Both the position numbers and the translations under genes were made by a program. From Dawidia cretensis (GTDB lineage: Bacteria > Bacteroidota > Bacteroidia > Cytophagales > Cyclobacteriaceae), in contig NZ_JAHESE010000021.1 of the NCBI RefSeq assembly GCF_018598175.1, forward strand, positions 60,827 to 124,826: a stretch of 64,000 bases of DNA. Reading direction: 5' to 3'. Below, one piece after another: positions 34,990 through 42,333 of this stretch (the stretch's first letter is position 1; each line of letters starts with the position of its first letter). The notes beneath the pieces were generated by a model that was not told the origin of the DNA, searched no databases, and saw only the letters and a list, made by a program, of their open reading frames with translations.

Positions 34990-36045
34990 TCAATCACACA
35001 CGTATTCGAAATTCAGCGTTTGAGCATCCTCCGTGAAGGTCAGGGGGAGATTGTTTCCGTTATACGTATAGCTATACTGCGATGTGTAATCGGAACCGTC
35101 GCTATGATATTCGATACTCTTGATATTGTTCTTGCTACGGCTGATGGGCAGAAAACCCATTCCGTGATAACCGCTCACATCGATCAATGCATGCGGGTTG
35201 ATCTTGTCATCGTACGTATAGGTGTAATAATACTGGACCTCGTCGGTTGTTGCCCCGTAGCCGTCCACGCGGGTGATGTTGTCGTTCGTATAGGTGTAGC
35301 GGATGGAGTCATAGACTTCCGTGCCGTCGTTGATGTAGTCGACCGTCGCAATGATGCGATCATCTTCCAGGAAGTGGATGAAGTAGCGCGGCTGGCGTTC
35401 TATTTCGCCGTCAATCTCGTACACAAATTCGAGGGTTATGGTCGGATCAGGGTATTCGATGGTGTTGTATCCGATCAATTCCACGTCGTCGTTATACATG
35501 TTTACACGCGTGCGCTTGCCGTCTGCATAGATGTATCCCAGCATGAATCCCGGCGTACCACCGGTGGGGGGGGATGTTACCGTGTTTACGGTACCATCCG
35601 TGTTGTAGGTAATGTACAGGAGGCCTCCAGCCCCCGCTAACTCGGAGGGACGACAGTCTTGCTCGGGAGGAGGCGCTACGGTCACGGTCACCGTGTAGGT
35701 TTGCTGGCTGTCATCTTCTGCCGTCACGGTATACGTAATGGGGTTCGTAAAATCCTGCGCTGCACCAGAGGCGGGAGTTACCGTTGCTGTTTCCGCGACG
35801 GTTACGGTCGGTATCAGGGAGGTGACGTTGGTTCCGGCGGGTACGGTGGCTGTGATGGTTTTCGCAGTCTCGTCGATCGCCGCTATTACGGCAGGGTCAA
35901 GACCAGCAAAAGTAAAAGCAGTGATGCTTTTGTTGTCGTCTTTTGGGTCGGTGTTTTCGCCGTCGTCGTCCGAGCATTGGAAGCTGGTTGCGGCACATGC
36001 TGCCATGAGCAGGTAACATAAAATTCCCTGGATTCTTTTGTGCAT
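34990..36045 (-). CDS. DUF5018-DUF4595 lipoprotein
   Basis: A 351-residue lipoprotein with lipobox cysteine 24 (ATSFQC) followed by acidic residues. Residues ~38-130 look like a DUF5018-type Ig-like domain (ITAFTFAGLDPAVIAAIDE, TYTVTAEDDSQQTYTVTVTV). Residues ~135-351 are a DUF4595-like domain of repeated beta-hairpins (YIYADGKRTRVNMY, RYTYTNDNITRVDGYG, YTYDDKINPHALID, KSIEYHSDG, YTYNGNNLPLTF), the porin-like fold described for this domain. Function unknown. It lies 110 bp downstream of a shorter paralogue and upstream of a decayed one; the extra DUF5018 domain is found only in this copy. Confidence 0.88.
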   Translation of the reverse strand: MHKRIQGILCYLLMAACAATSFQCSDDDGENTDPKDDNKSITAFTFAGLDPAVIAAIDETAKTITATVPAGTNVTSLIPTVTVAETATVTPASGAAQDFTNPITYTVTAEDDSQQTYTVTVTVAPPPEQDCRPSELAGAGGLLYITYNTDGTVNTVTSPPTGGTPGFMLGYIYADGKRTRVNMYNDDVELIGYNTIEYPDPTITLEFVYEIDGEIERQPRYFIHFLEDDRIIATVDYINDGTEVYDSIRYTYTNDNITRVDGYGATTDEVQYYYTYTYDDKINPHALIDVSGYHGMGFLPISRSKNNIKSIEYHSDGSDYTSQYSYTYNGNNLPLTFTEDAQTLNFEYVCD

Positions 36046-36155
36046 GGAAAGGATGTTTAGGATAGACTCGAAAGGTACATCTTTTCCCGAATCGTTTATG
36101 GCAAAAAAGGGGTGCTACCTTACACGGGAAGCGTTCCTGGATACAATGGAGTTAA

Positions 36156-36929
36156 TTAGTCACAAGTGTACGAAATGGTCTGTGTCGGATCTTCCAGGAT
36201 GCCGCCCCAGGTTATCGCCCGTGTGATGGGGAGTCCATCGCTGTCATACGTGTAGGTGAAGTTGTCGTGGTCGGTGTGCTCGCCGAAGTGGAACTCCATG
36301 CGGGTGACGTTATTTTTGCTGATGTTGATGGGTTTGAAGTATTCGTCGTCTTCGTCGTTTAGCCCCGCCAGCTTGAAGGGGTTGGTTTTATCGTCGTATG
36401 TGTATAAGAAATAGTTTTCAATGTTCTCGCTGCTGCCATAGCTGTCCTTTCGGGTAATGTTTTCGCCGGTGTAGGTAAAGACGACCGAGTCGCGTCGTGC
36501 CAGTCCGTTGTACGGGTTGTGATCGGCCCACGCCGTGATCCGCGTGCCATTCAGGTAGTAGGTGATGCGGGAGTCTTCTTTAAATTGATTGGAGACTTTG
36601 GCAAAGTGGGATTCCGTGATGGTGCCACTGCCAGACGTAAACGTTTCATAAGCTTTTGTCGCGCCGCCCTGCATCGTGTTTATGCGTGTAATATTGCCGT
36701 TGGCATAGAGGTAGGACGACTGGTAGCCGGGGGTGTCGTCTTCGGTATAGTTTACGGTCGAGATTTTTTTGTCGGCGTTGTAGGAAATGGTTAGCGTCGA
36801 TGTGTAGCCGGGTAACGTGGTCGGTAAGCAGGAGACTGTTTGCTGGCCCTGGTCATCATCCTGGGAACAACGAACGCTCGCAATGGCAGTGGTGGCCAGG
36901 AGCATGTAACAGGTGAATCGGTTTTTCAT
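36156..36929 (-). CDS. DUF4595 lipoprotein (paralogue)
   Basis: A 257-residue lipoprotein with lipobox cysteine 21 (IASVRC) followed by SQDDDQ. The mature part is one DUF4595-like beta-repeat domain (LTISYNADKKISTVNY, YLYANGNITRINTM, VFTYTGENITRKDSYG, FLYTYDDKTNPFKLAG, FTYDSDGLPITRAI). It is the first of three tandem paralogues on the minus strand. The domain alternates short Asn/Gly turns with Tyr-rich strands. No enzyme motif is present. Role at the cell surface is inferred from the lipoprotein signal. Confidence 0.87.
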   Translation of the reverse strand: MKNRFTCYMLLATTAIASVRCSQDDDQGQQTVSCLPTTLPGYTSTLTISYNADKKISTVNYTEDDTPGYQSSYLYANGNITRINTMQGGATKAYETFTSGSGTITESHFAKVSNQFKEDSRITYYLNGTRITAWADHNPYNGLARRDSVVFTYTGENITRKDSYGSSENIENYFLYTYDDKTNPFKLAGLNDEDDEYFKPINISKNNVTRMEFHFGEHTDHDNFTYTYDSDGLPITRAITWGGILEDPTQTISYTCD

Positions 36930-37289
36930 GGTAACGTGGTGAAGCAGGTCAGGATTTTTACAATGGTGCTGTAATGCAATTACGGGTTTCTTGGTGAGTA
37001 TAACGGTGATTTATACAGAATAAATATAGGCGGGATATACTATATGTTAGTATGTATATTTTTGGTGTTCCGATTTATACAAATTGCTTCACTTGGTTCT
37101 ACCTGCCGGCAGGGCTAACACCTGCGCCAGCAATCTTAATCCGACGCCTGCTTACATGGCGTTGGTACAGTAGTTCTTCCGGGTTTACCCGGTGTTGATG
37201 ATGATCCTGAACGATCTTTGGAATGCACACACAGTCGAGCACCCGAGGTTGTTGTTCGGGTGGTAAGAAGTAAGTATGATGAAGGGGAA
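36930..37289. other. 360-bp intergenic region upstream of the DUF4595 array
   Basis: AT-rich DNA (about 37015-37075) probably holds the array promoter. A CTGCCGGCAG palindrome and an ACCTGCGCCAGCA stretch near 37103-37132 resemble one end of the REP-like hairpins, without a clear partner. No gene is seen. Confidence 0.5.
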
Positions 37290-37313
37290 GAAAAAGCCTG
37301 CCTACCGGCAGGC
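37290..37313 (-). terminator. intrinsic terminator of the SRPBCC gene
   Basis: On the minus strand GCCTGCC-GGTA-GGCAGGC is followed by TTTTTCTT, 10 bp after the stop codon. Confidence 0.8.
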
Positions 37314-37323
37314 CAGGGACTTG

Positions 37324-37755
37324 CTAGTTTTCAGCAAGCTCCTTGATTTTTTGCGTGGCGTTGTCACCAAATTCTTCGGAGGAGTCGAAGTAATCCTGCC
37401 CTTTGGACAGCACCTGGAAATCGCCAATGGTTACATGCAGCTCGGTTTGTCCACCTGTTTCTTGCAGGGTGTATGTATAGGCGATGTCGTAGGCCTCGGC
37501 CGGGTTCTCCCAATCGGAATTGTATAGGTTTAGTTTCAGGCGTTTGTGCGGTTCGAAATCGGTAACGGTCAGTACCACAGACTTATCTTTCATCGTCCAT
37601 TTAATCTCGGTACCGCGTTGCAGCGGGGTATCTCCAAAGTCTTCGGGCAGGTCGTCCCAGCCGCGGATAAACACGGGGAGTGTCAGGATATCCCACACAT
37701 CGGCCGCCGGTGCGTCGATGGTTATATCCCTTTCAACAATCAATTGTTTGCTCAT
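37324..37755 (-). CDS. SRPBCC/AHSA1-like domain protein
   Basis: A 143-residue cytoplasmic protein of the START/Bet v1 superfamily. The opening strand (LIVERDITIDAPAADVWDILT) and the C-terminal helix (FGDNATQKIKELAEN) frame a hydrophobic cavity. MSKQLIV at 37755 is the natural family start; the frame is open for 46 more codons upstream without meaning. AHSA1-like proteins bind lipids or other hydrophobic ligands; none is predicted. The stop is followed by a terminator, and the ThuA-like gene lies 94 bp upstream on the same strand. Confidence 0.88.
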   Translation of the reverse strand: MSKQLIVERDITIDAPAADVWDILTLPVFIRGWDDLPEDFGDTPLQRGTEIKWTMKDKSVVLTVTDFEPHKRLKLNLYNSDWENPAEAYDIAYTYTLQETGGQTELHVTIGDFQVLSKGQDYFDSSEEFGDNATQKIKELAEN

Positions 37756-37849
37756 GTATCGTTTTAGCGTTATCGCCCCCATTGGGCGGTTGCCCCTGGT
37801 CTGTGGCCTCGTAATGTTACGATACATTTTGAAAAAAACGTGTACGTAT

Positions 37850-38611
37850 TTATGATTTACGCGTTTTTTTTCCGGCGGCCCAGAGGATGGCATTGCGAAC
37901 CAGCACGTTATAGGCCGGGTTCCGAAACAGGTTGGGGTGGTGGCCCATCAGAATATAAATATTTCGCGCCTTCATGGCCGGGTTGGTCCAAATAACCGGG
38001 TGGTCGCCCATGGTCGTATCGGTCCTGGGGTTGTATGTCGATTCGTCTACGCTGGCCAGTACATGTACATTTGGCCGGGGGTTTTTGTCGTAGGTATACC
38101 ACTCCTCCTTGTCGACCACAAACGTAGCCGGCAGGTCGTGCATGGCCGGGTGTTTTTTATCTTCTACCGTTACGCGCCCCGACACGAGCCTGGCCACATA
38201 GTTTTTCCACCGGATGCCGCCCATGAACCCGGAAAACCAATTCCACATGGGGTAGCCGTCAAACTCGCCCAGCAACGTGGCGTGGTGAAAGCCGACCCAG
38301 CCGCCACCGTTGCCTTCGGCAATATATTTTTCAAATGCCGCTGCCGCGGTTTCCGTCCAGGTATAGGGCGGGTAGTTCAGTTGGATGAAGACCTGGTATT
38401 GGGCCAGGTAGGCATCGTTGATCTTGTCGGTGTTATTGATGACGTCGAAGGTGAAGTGATGCACGGCGGCGAGAGAGTCGAGCCAGGCGAGGCCGGCGAC
38501 GACGTAGGGCTCGTGAATGCCGCCGCGCTCTGTCAGGATGAGGGCGCGGAAGGTTTGGGCGTGGGAGAGGGTTGTGGCCAGGACGAGGAGGCAGGTGAGG
38601 TTACGGATCAT
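37850..38611 (-). CDS. exported ThuA-like protein
   Basis: A 253-residue protein with a signal peptide (MIRNLTCLLVLATTLSHAQ). The rest is a ThuA/class-I-glutamine-amidotransferase-like fold: ALILTERGGIHEPYVVAGLAW, GFHHATLLGEFDGYPMWNWF, PVIWTNPA and GHHPNLFRNPAYNVLVRNAILWAAG at the end. ThuA-like proteins are linked to disaccharide (trehalose) utilisation in rhizobia, and in Bacteroidota many are secreted with unknown enzymatic role. The frame is open upstream of 38611 but only this Met gives a signal peptide. Confidence 0.88.
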   Translation of the reverse strand: MIRNLTCLLVLATTLSHAQTFRALILTERGGIHEPYVVAGLAWLDSLAAVHHFTFDVINNTDKINDAYLAQYQVFIQLNYPPYTWTETAAAAFEKYIAEGNGGGWVGFHHATLLGEFDGYPMWNWFSGFMGGIRWKNYVARLVSGRVTVEDKKHPAMHDLPATFVVDKEEWYTYDKNPRPNVHVLASVDESTYNPRTDTTMGDHPVIWTNPAMKARNIYILMGHHPNLFRNPAYNVLVRNAILWAAGKKTRKS

Positions 38612-38716
38612 GGTAACAAGAAAAACACAATCGACTACTATTGCCAGCCTCTTGTGTAAAAACGGTGGCCTAATCGCCACCGGGCACCGCGCCAGATTGA
38701 AGACGGGCACCATGAC

Positions 38717-38755
38717 AGGCACAAGTCTCCGCCCGGGACGGGCTAAGACTTGCGC
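38717..38755. repeat. REP-like hairpin with GGCGCAAG ends
   Basis: GGCACAAGTCT (38717-38727) and AGACTTGCGCC (38745-38755) are inverted repeats with one mismatch around CCGCCCGGGACGGGCTA. It lies between the ThuA and GapN-like genes. Confidence 0.5.
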
Positions 38756-38788
38756 CAGATGTGCACTACGTTATAACCGATCTCCAAT

Positions 38789-40411
38789 TCAGAGAATATA
38801 ATCGGTGCTTAGGAAGTTGGACTCGTGGTTGCGGACGATGTCGTTGATGAGCTTTACGTTTGTGTCGGTCATTTTGGTGGCGACCAGGGAGCGGATCGAG
38901 AAGGAGCGGAGAGCGTCGTGTACGGAGAGGGTGCCTTCGGCGCTGTCTTTGCGGCCCGTGAACGGGAAGGCGTCGGGGCTCCGTTGGCTTTGGCTGTTGA
39001 TGTTGACGCGGCTTACCTGGTTTACCAGCGGGTCGATGAGGCCGGCTACTTCTTTGGCATCGTTGCTAAAGATACTTACCTGCTGACCGTGGGGCGACTC
39101 GATGAGGTATTCAATGACTTCTTCGACGTCGTCGTACGGCACCACCGGAATGACGGGACCGAACTGTTCCTCGCGGTATAGCTTCATGTCTTTATTTACC
39201 GGGTATACGACGGCCGGGAACACAAACGACTGCGCGGTAGCGCCTCCGTTCTCGTTGACCACGCGGGCGCCAAGGGCTTCCGCATCGGCAATGACTTCCC
39301 GCAGGTAGTCCGGTTTGTTGGGCTCCGCTACGGGCGTGATGTTGACGCCTTTGGTCCACGGCAGGCCGATGGTCAATTTAGATACGGCGGTACTTAGCTG
39401 GGTCAGGAATTGATCGGCGATGGCGCGCTCTACGAAGACAATTTTGAGCGCCGTACAGCGCTGACCGTTGTAGGAAAGTGTGCCGGTGATGATTTCGCTC
39501 ACGGACAAAGGCAGGTCTGCATGTTTCGTGACGATGGCGGCGTTCTTGGCGTCGAGGCTGAGCACGGCGCGCAGGCGGTTGATCTTCGGATGGCGCTTCT
39601 TGAGGTCGTTGGCTACTTTGCTGGAGCCGATGAAGGCGAGCACGTTGATCTTGCCACTGGCCATGAGCCCGGGTGTTACGTTGGCGCCGCGACCGTATAC
39701 GGTGTTGACAACGCCTTTCGGGAACGACTCCTGGAATGCCTTCAGCAACGGATAGTGTACCAGCGTGCCGTGCTTCGGCGGCTTGAACAACAGCGTATTG
39801 CCCATGATGATGGCGGGAATGAGCGTGGTGAACGTTTCGTTGAGCGGGTAGTTGAAGGGACCCATGCACAACACCACGCCCAACGGCGAGCGTCGTACCT
39901 GCGCCACCACGCCTTCGCGGACCTCAAACTTCGACGACTGACGGTCGATATCTTTCAACTCCTCGATGGTGGCGTTGATATACTCCACCGTGCGATCAAA
40001 CTCTTTTGCAGAATCGGCATGTGACTTGCCGATCTCCCACATGATGAGCTTCACCACCAGGGTGCGTTGCTCGCCCATCTTCTGTACAAACCGTTGCAGG
40101 CATTTAATGCGGTCGCTTACACTCATGGTGGGCCACTCGCCGCGACCGTTGTCGTAGGCCGCCAGGGCGGCTTCGAGCGCTTCGTTGGCTTCTTTTTCGC
40201 CGCCGATGGGATAGGTACCGATCAGCTTGCGCTGAAGACCCTCCGGGGTGGAAATGTATACCGGCGAATATACCTCGCTGACGGGGCCGTCCCACGGTAT
40301 AAGCTCACCACCACGGAGGTACTCGCGCTGGTGGATCGGTTCCAGGCGGAACTCCTCGGGTATCTGCTCTTCTTTTACAAAGAGCGCCCCGATCTGTTGT
40401 TCAAAATTCAT
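38789..40411 (-). CDS. gapN: GapN-like NADP-dependent glyceraldehyde-3-phosphate/aldehyde dehydrogenase
   Basis: A 540-residue aldehyde dehydrogenase of the branch annotated as non-phosphorylating NADP-dependent glyceraldehyde-3-phosphate dehydrogenase, which would make 3-phosphoglycerate and NADPH in the cytosol. The catalytic cysteine is Cys319 (YNGQRCTALK). MGPFNYPLNET (about 183-193) and FIGSSKVAND (about 260-269) form the cofactor site. The usual ELGGK segment, with its catalytic glutamate, reads LSLDAKN at about 284-290, so the general base is altered. It is about 60 residues longer than streptococcal GapN, mainly at the N-terminus. Transcribed alone. Confidence 0.85.
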   Translation of the reverse strand: MNFEQQIGALFVKEEQIPEEFRLEPIHQREYLRGGELIPWDGPVSEVYSPVYISTPEGLQRKLIGTYPIGGEKEANEALEAALAAYDNGRGEWPTMSVSDRIKCLQRFVQKMGEQRTLVVKLIMWEIGKSHADSAKEFDRTVEYINATIEELKDIDRQSSKFEVREGVVAQVRRSPLGVVLCMGPFNYPLNETFTTLIPAIIMGNTLLFKPPKHGTLVHYPLLKAFQESFPKGVVNTVYGRGANVTPGLMASGKINVLAFIGSSKVANDLKKRHPKINRLRAVLSLDAKNAAIVTKHADLPLSVSEIITGTLSYNGQRCTALKIVFVERAIADQFLTQLSTAVSKLTIGLPWTKGVNITPVAEPNKPDYLREVIADAEALGARVVNENGGATAQSFVFPAVVYPVNKDMKLYREEQFGPVIPVVPYDDVEEVIEYLIESPHGQQVSIFSNDAKEVAGLIDPLVNQVSRVNINSQSQRSPDAFPFTGRKDSAEGTLSVHDALRSFSIRSLVATKMTDTNVKLINDIVRNHESNFLSTDYIL

Positions 40412-40529
40412 ACGTTGGGGTTTATATCACGGGCAAATAACTGCCATTTCTCCTGCATTAGTTCCGGGCGAGTTGATTTTCATAATTTTTTGTTTGAATT
40501 GTGCTATAAATTTCGACCCCTGTGGACGC

Positions 40530-41348
40530 TCAGGCATACATGGCGTCGACCTTTTCCAGGTATTCTGCCAGCGGCATGCTGTTGCGCATCGCGGTCATGG
40601 CGGCGGTATCTTGCCCTACGGGTGTACGGAATTCCTGGTTGGCGCCTGTGGCCACGGCATAGATTTGTTCTACAATGTCCTGCGGTTGCGTGAGGGGAAA
40701 TTTTTTGTTTTTGACGGCGTCAAAGACTTTGTTCAGGCGTGCGTTCACGACGTCGTAATCGCGGATGGTATCGCTTGTGGGCAGGTTGATTTTGTTCGTG
40801 AAGTCGGAAGCAAAGCCACCGGGTTGCACCAGGCGTAGGTGTATGTTGAAGGGCTTCAGCTCATAATACAATCCTTCGGTGAGACCTTCCAGTGCAAACT
40901 TCGACATATTATACAGTGAGCCCAGCGGTACGGCCGAGAGAAACCCCATGTATGAGCTGATGTTGATAAACATACCACCGTTGTTCGCCCGGAAGTGCGG
41001 CAGGAAGGCACGAATGACGTTGATCACGCCGCGTACGTTGACGGCATATTGATGATCGATCGATTCTTCTGATACCAGCTCCAGCGCGCCATATATACCG
41101 TGGCCGGCATTGTTCAGGACGACGTCGATCTTGCCAAAGGCCCCGATGGCGGTAGCGGCGGCCCGTTGTGCCTGGGCGGGGTCGGTGACGTCCAGCGAAA
41201 TCACGCGGATATTGGGATTCTTTTGCAGCTCGGTTTCTTTTTCGGGAGAACGCATGGTGGCGGCTACCTGCCAGCCCTGGTTTGCAAAATGAAGTGCCGC
41301 GGCGCGGCCCAGGCCCGTGCTGGTGCCGGTGATGAATACTGTTTTCAT
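40530..41348 (-). CDS. short-chain dehydrogenase/reductase (SDR)
   Basis: A 272-residue classical SDR with TGTSTGLG (7-14), NNAG (79-82), a catalytic serine near 131/132 (NISS) and Tyr146/Lys150 (YNMSK). ATMRS after beta2 favours NADP(H). It closely resembles the SDR at 5698 in length, motif spacing and C-terminus. It is divergent from an HxlR regulator, and a perfect inverted repeat lies between the two starts, so control by that regulator is likely. HxlR/SDR pairs often respond to electrophiles or quinones; the substrate is unknown. Confidence 0.93.
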   Translation of the reverse strand: MKTVFITGTSTGLGRAAALHFANQGWQVAATMRSPEKETELQKNPNIRVISLDVTDPAQAQRAAATAIGAFGKIDVVLNNAGHGIYGALELVSEESIDHQYAVNVRGVINVIRAFLPHFRANNGGMFINISSYMGFLSAVPLGSLYNMSKFALEGLTEGLYYELKPFNIHLRLVQPGGFASDFTNKINLPTSDTIRDYDVVNARLNKVFDAVKNKKFPLTQPQDIVEQIYAVATGANQEFRTPVGQDTAAMTAMRNSMPLAEYLEKVDAMYA

Positions 41349-41403
41349 GTTATTTTTCTGTTTTTGTCAGACGAAGGTATGGCGCAATTGGTATACATTT
41401 GTA

Positions 41404-41427
41404 ACCGGTATACTGTTGTATACCGGT
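41404..41427. promoter_or_regulatory. putative HxlR operator
   Basis: ACCGGTATAC (41404-41413), a TGTT spacer, and GTATACCGGT (41418-41427) form a perfect inverted repeat in the 96-bp divergent region. A further half-site TTGGTATAC lies at 41388-41396. A -7-like TACATTTG (41394-41401) for the regulator gene directly abuts the repeat, which would suit autorepression. Confidence 0.7.
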
Positions 41428-41444
41428 AGAAACTTTTTTGAACG

Positions 41445-41804
41445 ATGCCGCGTACACTGCCGAAACACGCCACTGCCGAGGATATGAAATATGTACAGGA
41501 TACACTGTACGTGATCAGCGGCAAATGGAAAATGATGATCATCCTGGCTATCTGCGCCGGGAATAATCGATTTAAAGAAATTCAACGGGCGATTCCGGAT
41601 ATCACGCCGCGGATGTTGTCGAAAGAGCTAAAAGAGCTTGAGCAGAATAAGCTCGTGGTTCGTAGGGTGTATGATGAGTCGCCGGTGTTGATTGAATATA
41701 GTACGACGCCGTATTGTAAGAGTTTTGGAGCGATTATTCATGAGATGATCCGGTGGGGAAGGGAACATAGACGGGTTGTTAAGGCTTCGCTCGCGAACGA
41801 TTAA
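41445..41804 (+). CDS. HxlR-family transcriptional regulator
   Basis: A 119-residue winged-helix protein of the HxlR/MarR-like group. Hallmarks are VISGKWKMMIILAICAGNNRFKEIQRAIPDITPRMLSKELKELEQ, then the wing and ending EYSTTPYCKSF. One cysteine lies in the first helix region (AICAG) and one near the C-terminus (PYCKSF), so thiol-based sensing as in YodB/HypR is possible but not shown. It is divergent from an SDR gene with a perfect operator-like repeat between them. Confidence 0.93.
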   Translation: MPRTLPKHATAEDMKYVQDTLYVISGKWKMMIILAICAGNNRFKEIQRAIPDITPRMLSKELKELEQNKLVVRRVYDESPVLIEYSTTPYCKSFGAIIHEMIRWGREHRRVVKASLAND

Positions 41805-41847
41805 CATTACGATATTTATACTATATTGGTGGCTTAATTGTTCTGTA

Positions 41848-42330
41848 ATGGCCGCTATGGATTCTGTCTTTCTGCGGGAGAAGCTGGTTCGTTTGGGTGA
41901 TGAGCGTATTCTGAAATTGCTTACGTTGAAGCATGTGAAGAATCCGGTGTTTCCGTTGGCTGTGGAGGAAGCGCGGAGGCGGAATCTCGATGTTTCTGGA
42001 TTGGATCTTTCGGCGATGGTGCCGGTAGATGAGCCGCGTACAACGGATGGGTTGGAGAAATGGAATTGGGCGGCGTTATTTTTAGCGCCGTTATGGACAT
42101 TGGTTTATCGGTTGGACCGAAAATGGACGATACTTTGCTGGTTGGTTCCTGTGAATATTTTTGTTGTGTTTTACCTGGGGGCTAATGGCAACAGGCTTGC
42201 TTTTGAGAAAAGCGATATCAGGAATGCGGCGGATTTTATGAAGGTGCAGGAGATTTGGGTGCGGTATTTGATTGTAGGAATTTCTATTGGTTTATTGATG
42301 GAGGTGATATCTCATTTTCGGGCGCTGTAA
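41848..42330 (+). CDS. hypothetical membrane protein, 160 aa
   Basis: A 160-residue protein with a helical, charged N-terminus (about 1-65, REKLVRLGDERILKLL) and three hydrophobic segments (about 72-88, 94-113, 137-158). No family is recognised with certainty; the Trp/Leu-rich second half (WNWAALFLAPLWTLVYRL) resembles small DUF2628-like membrane proteins. MAAMDSVF at 41848 is chosen, while a frame extending back to 41776 overlaps the HxlR gene. It lies 43 bp after HxlR and may share its message. It ends 3 bp before the convergent histidine kinase stop. Confidence 0.65.
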   Translation: MAAMDSVFLREKLVRLGDERILKLLTLKHVKNPVFPLAVEEARRRNLDVSGLDLSAMVPVDEPRTTDGLEKWNWAALFLAPLWTLVYRLDRKWTILCWLVPVNIFVVFYLGANGNRLAFEKSDIRNAADFMKVQEIWVRYLIVGISIGLLMEVISHFRAL

Positions 42331-42333
42331 ATG

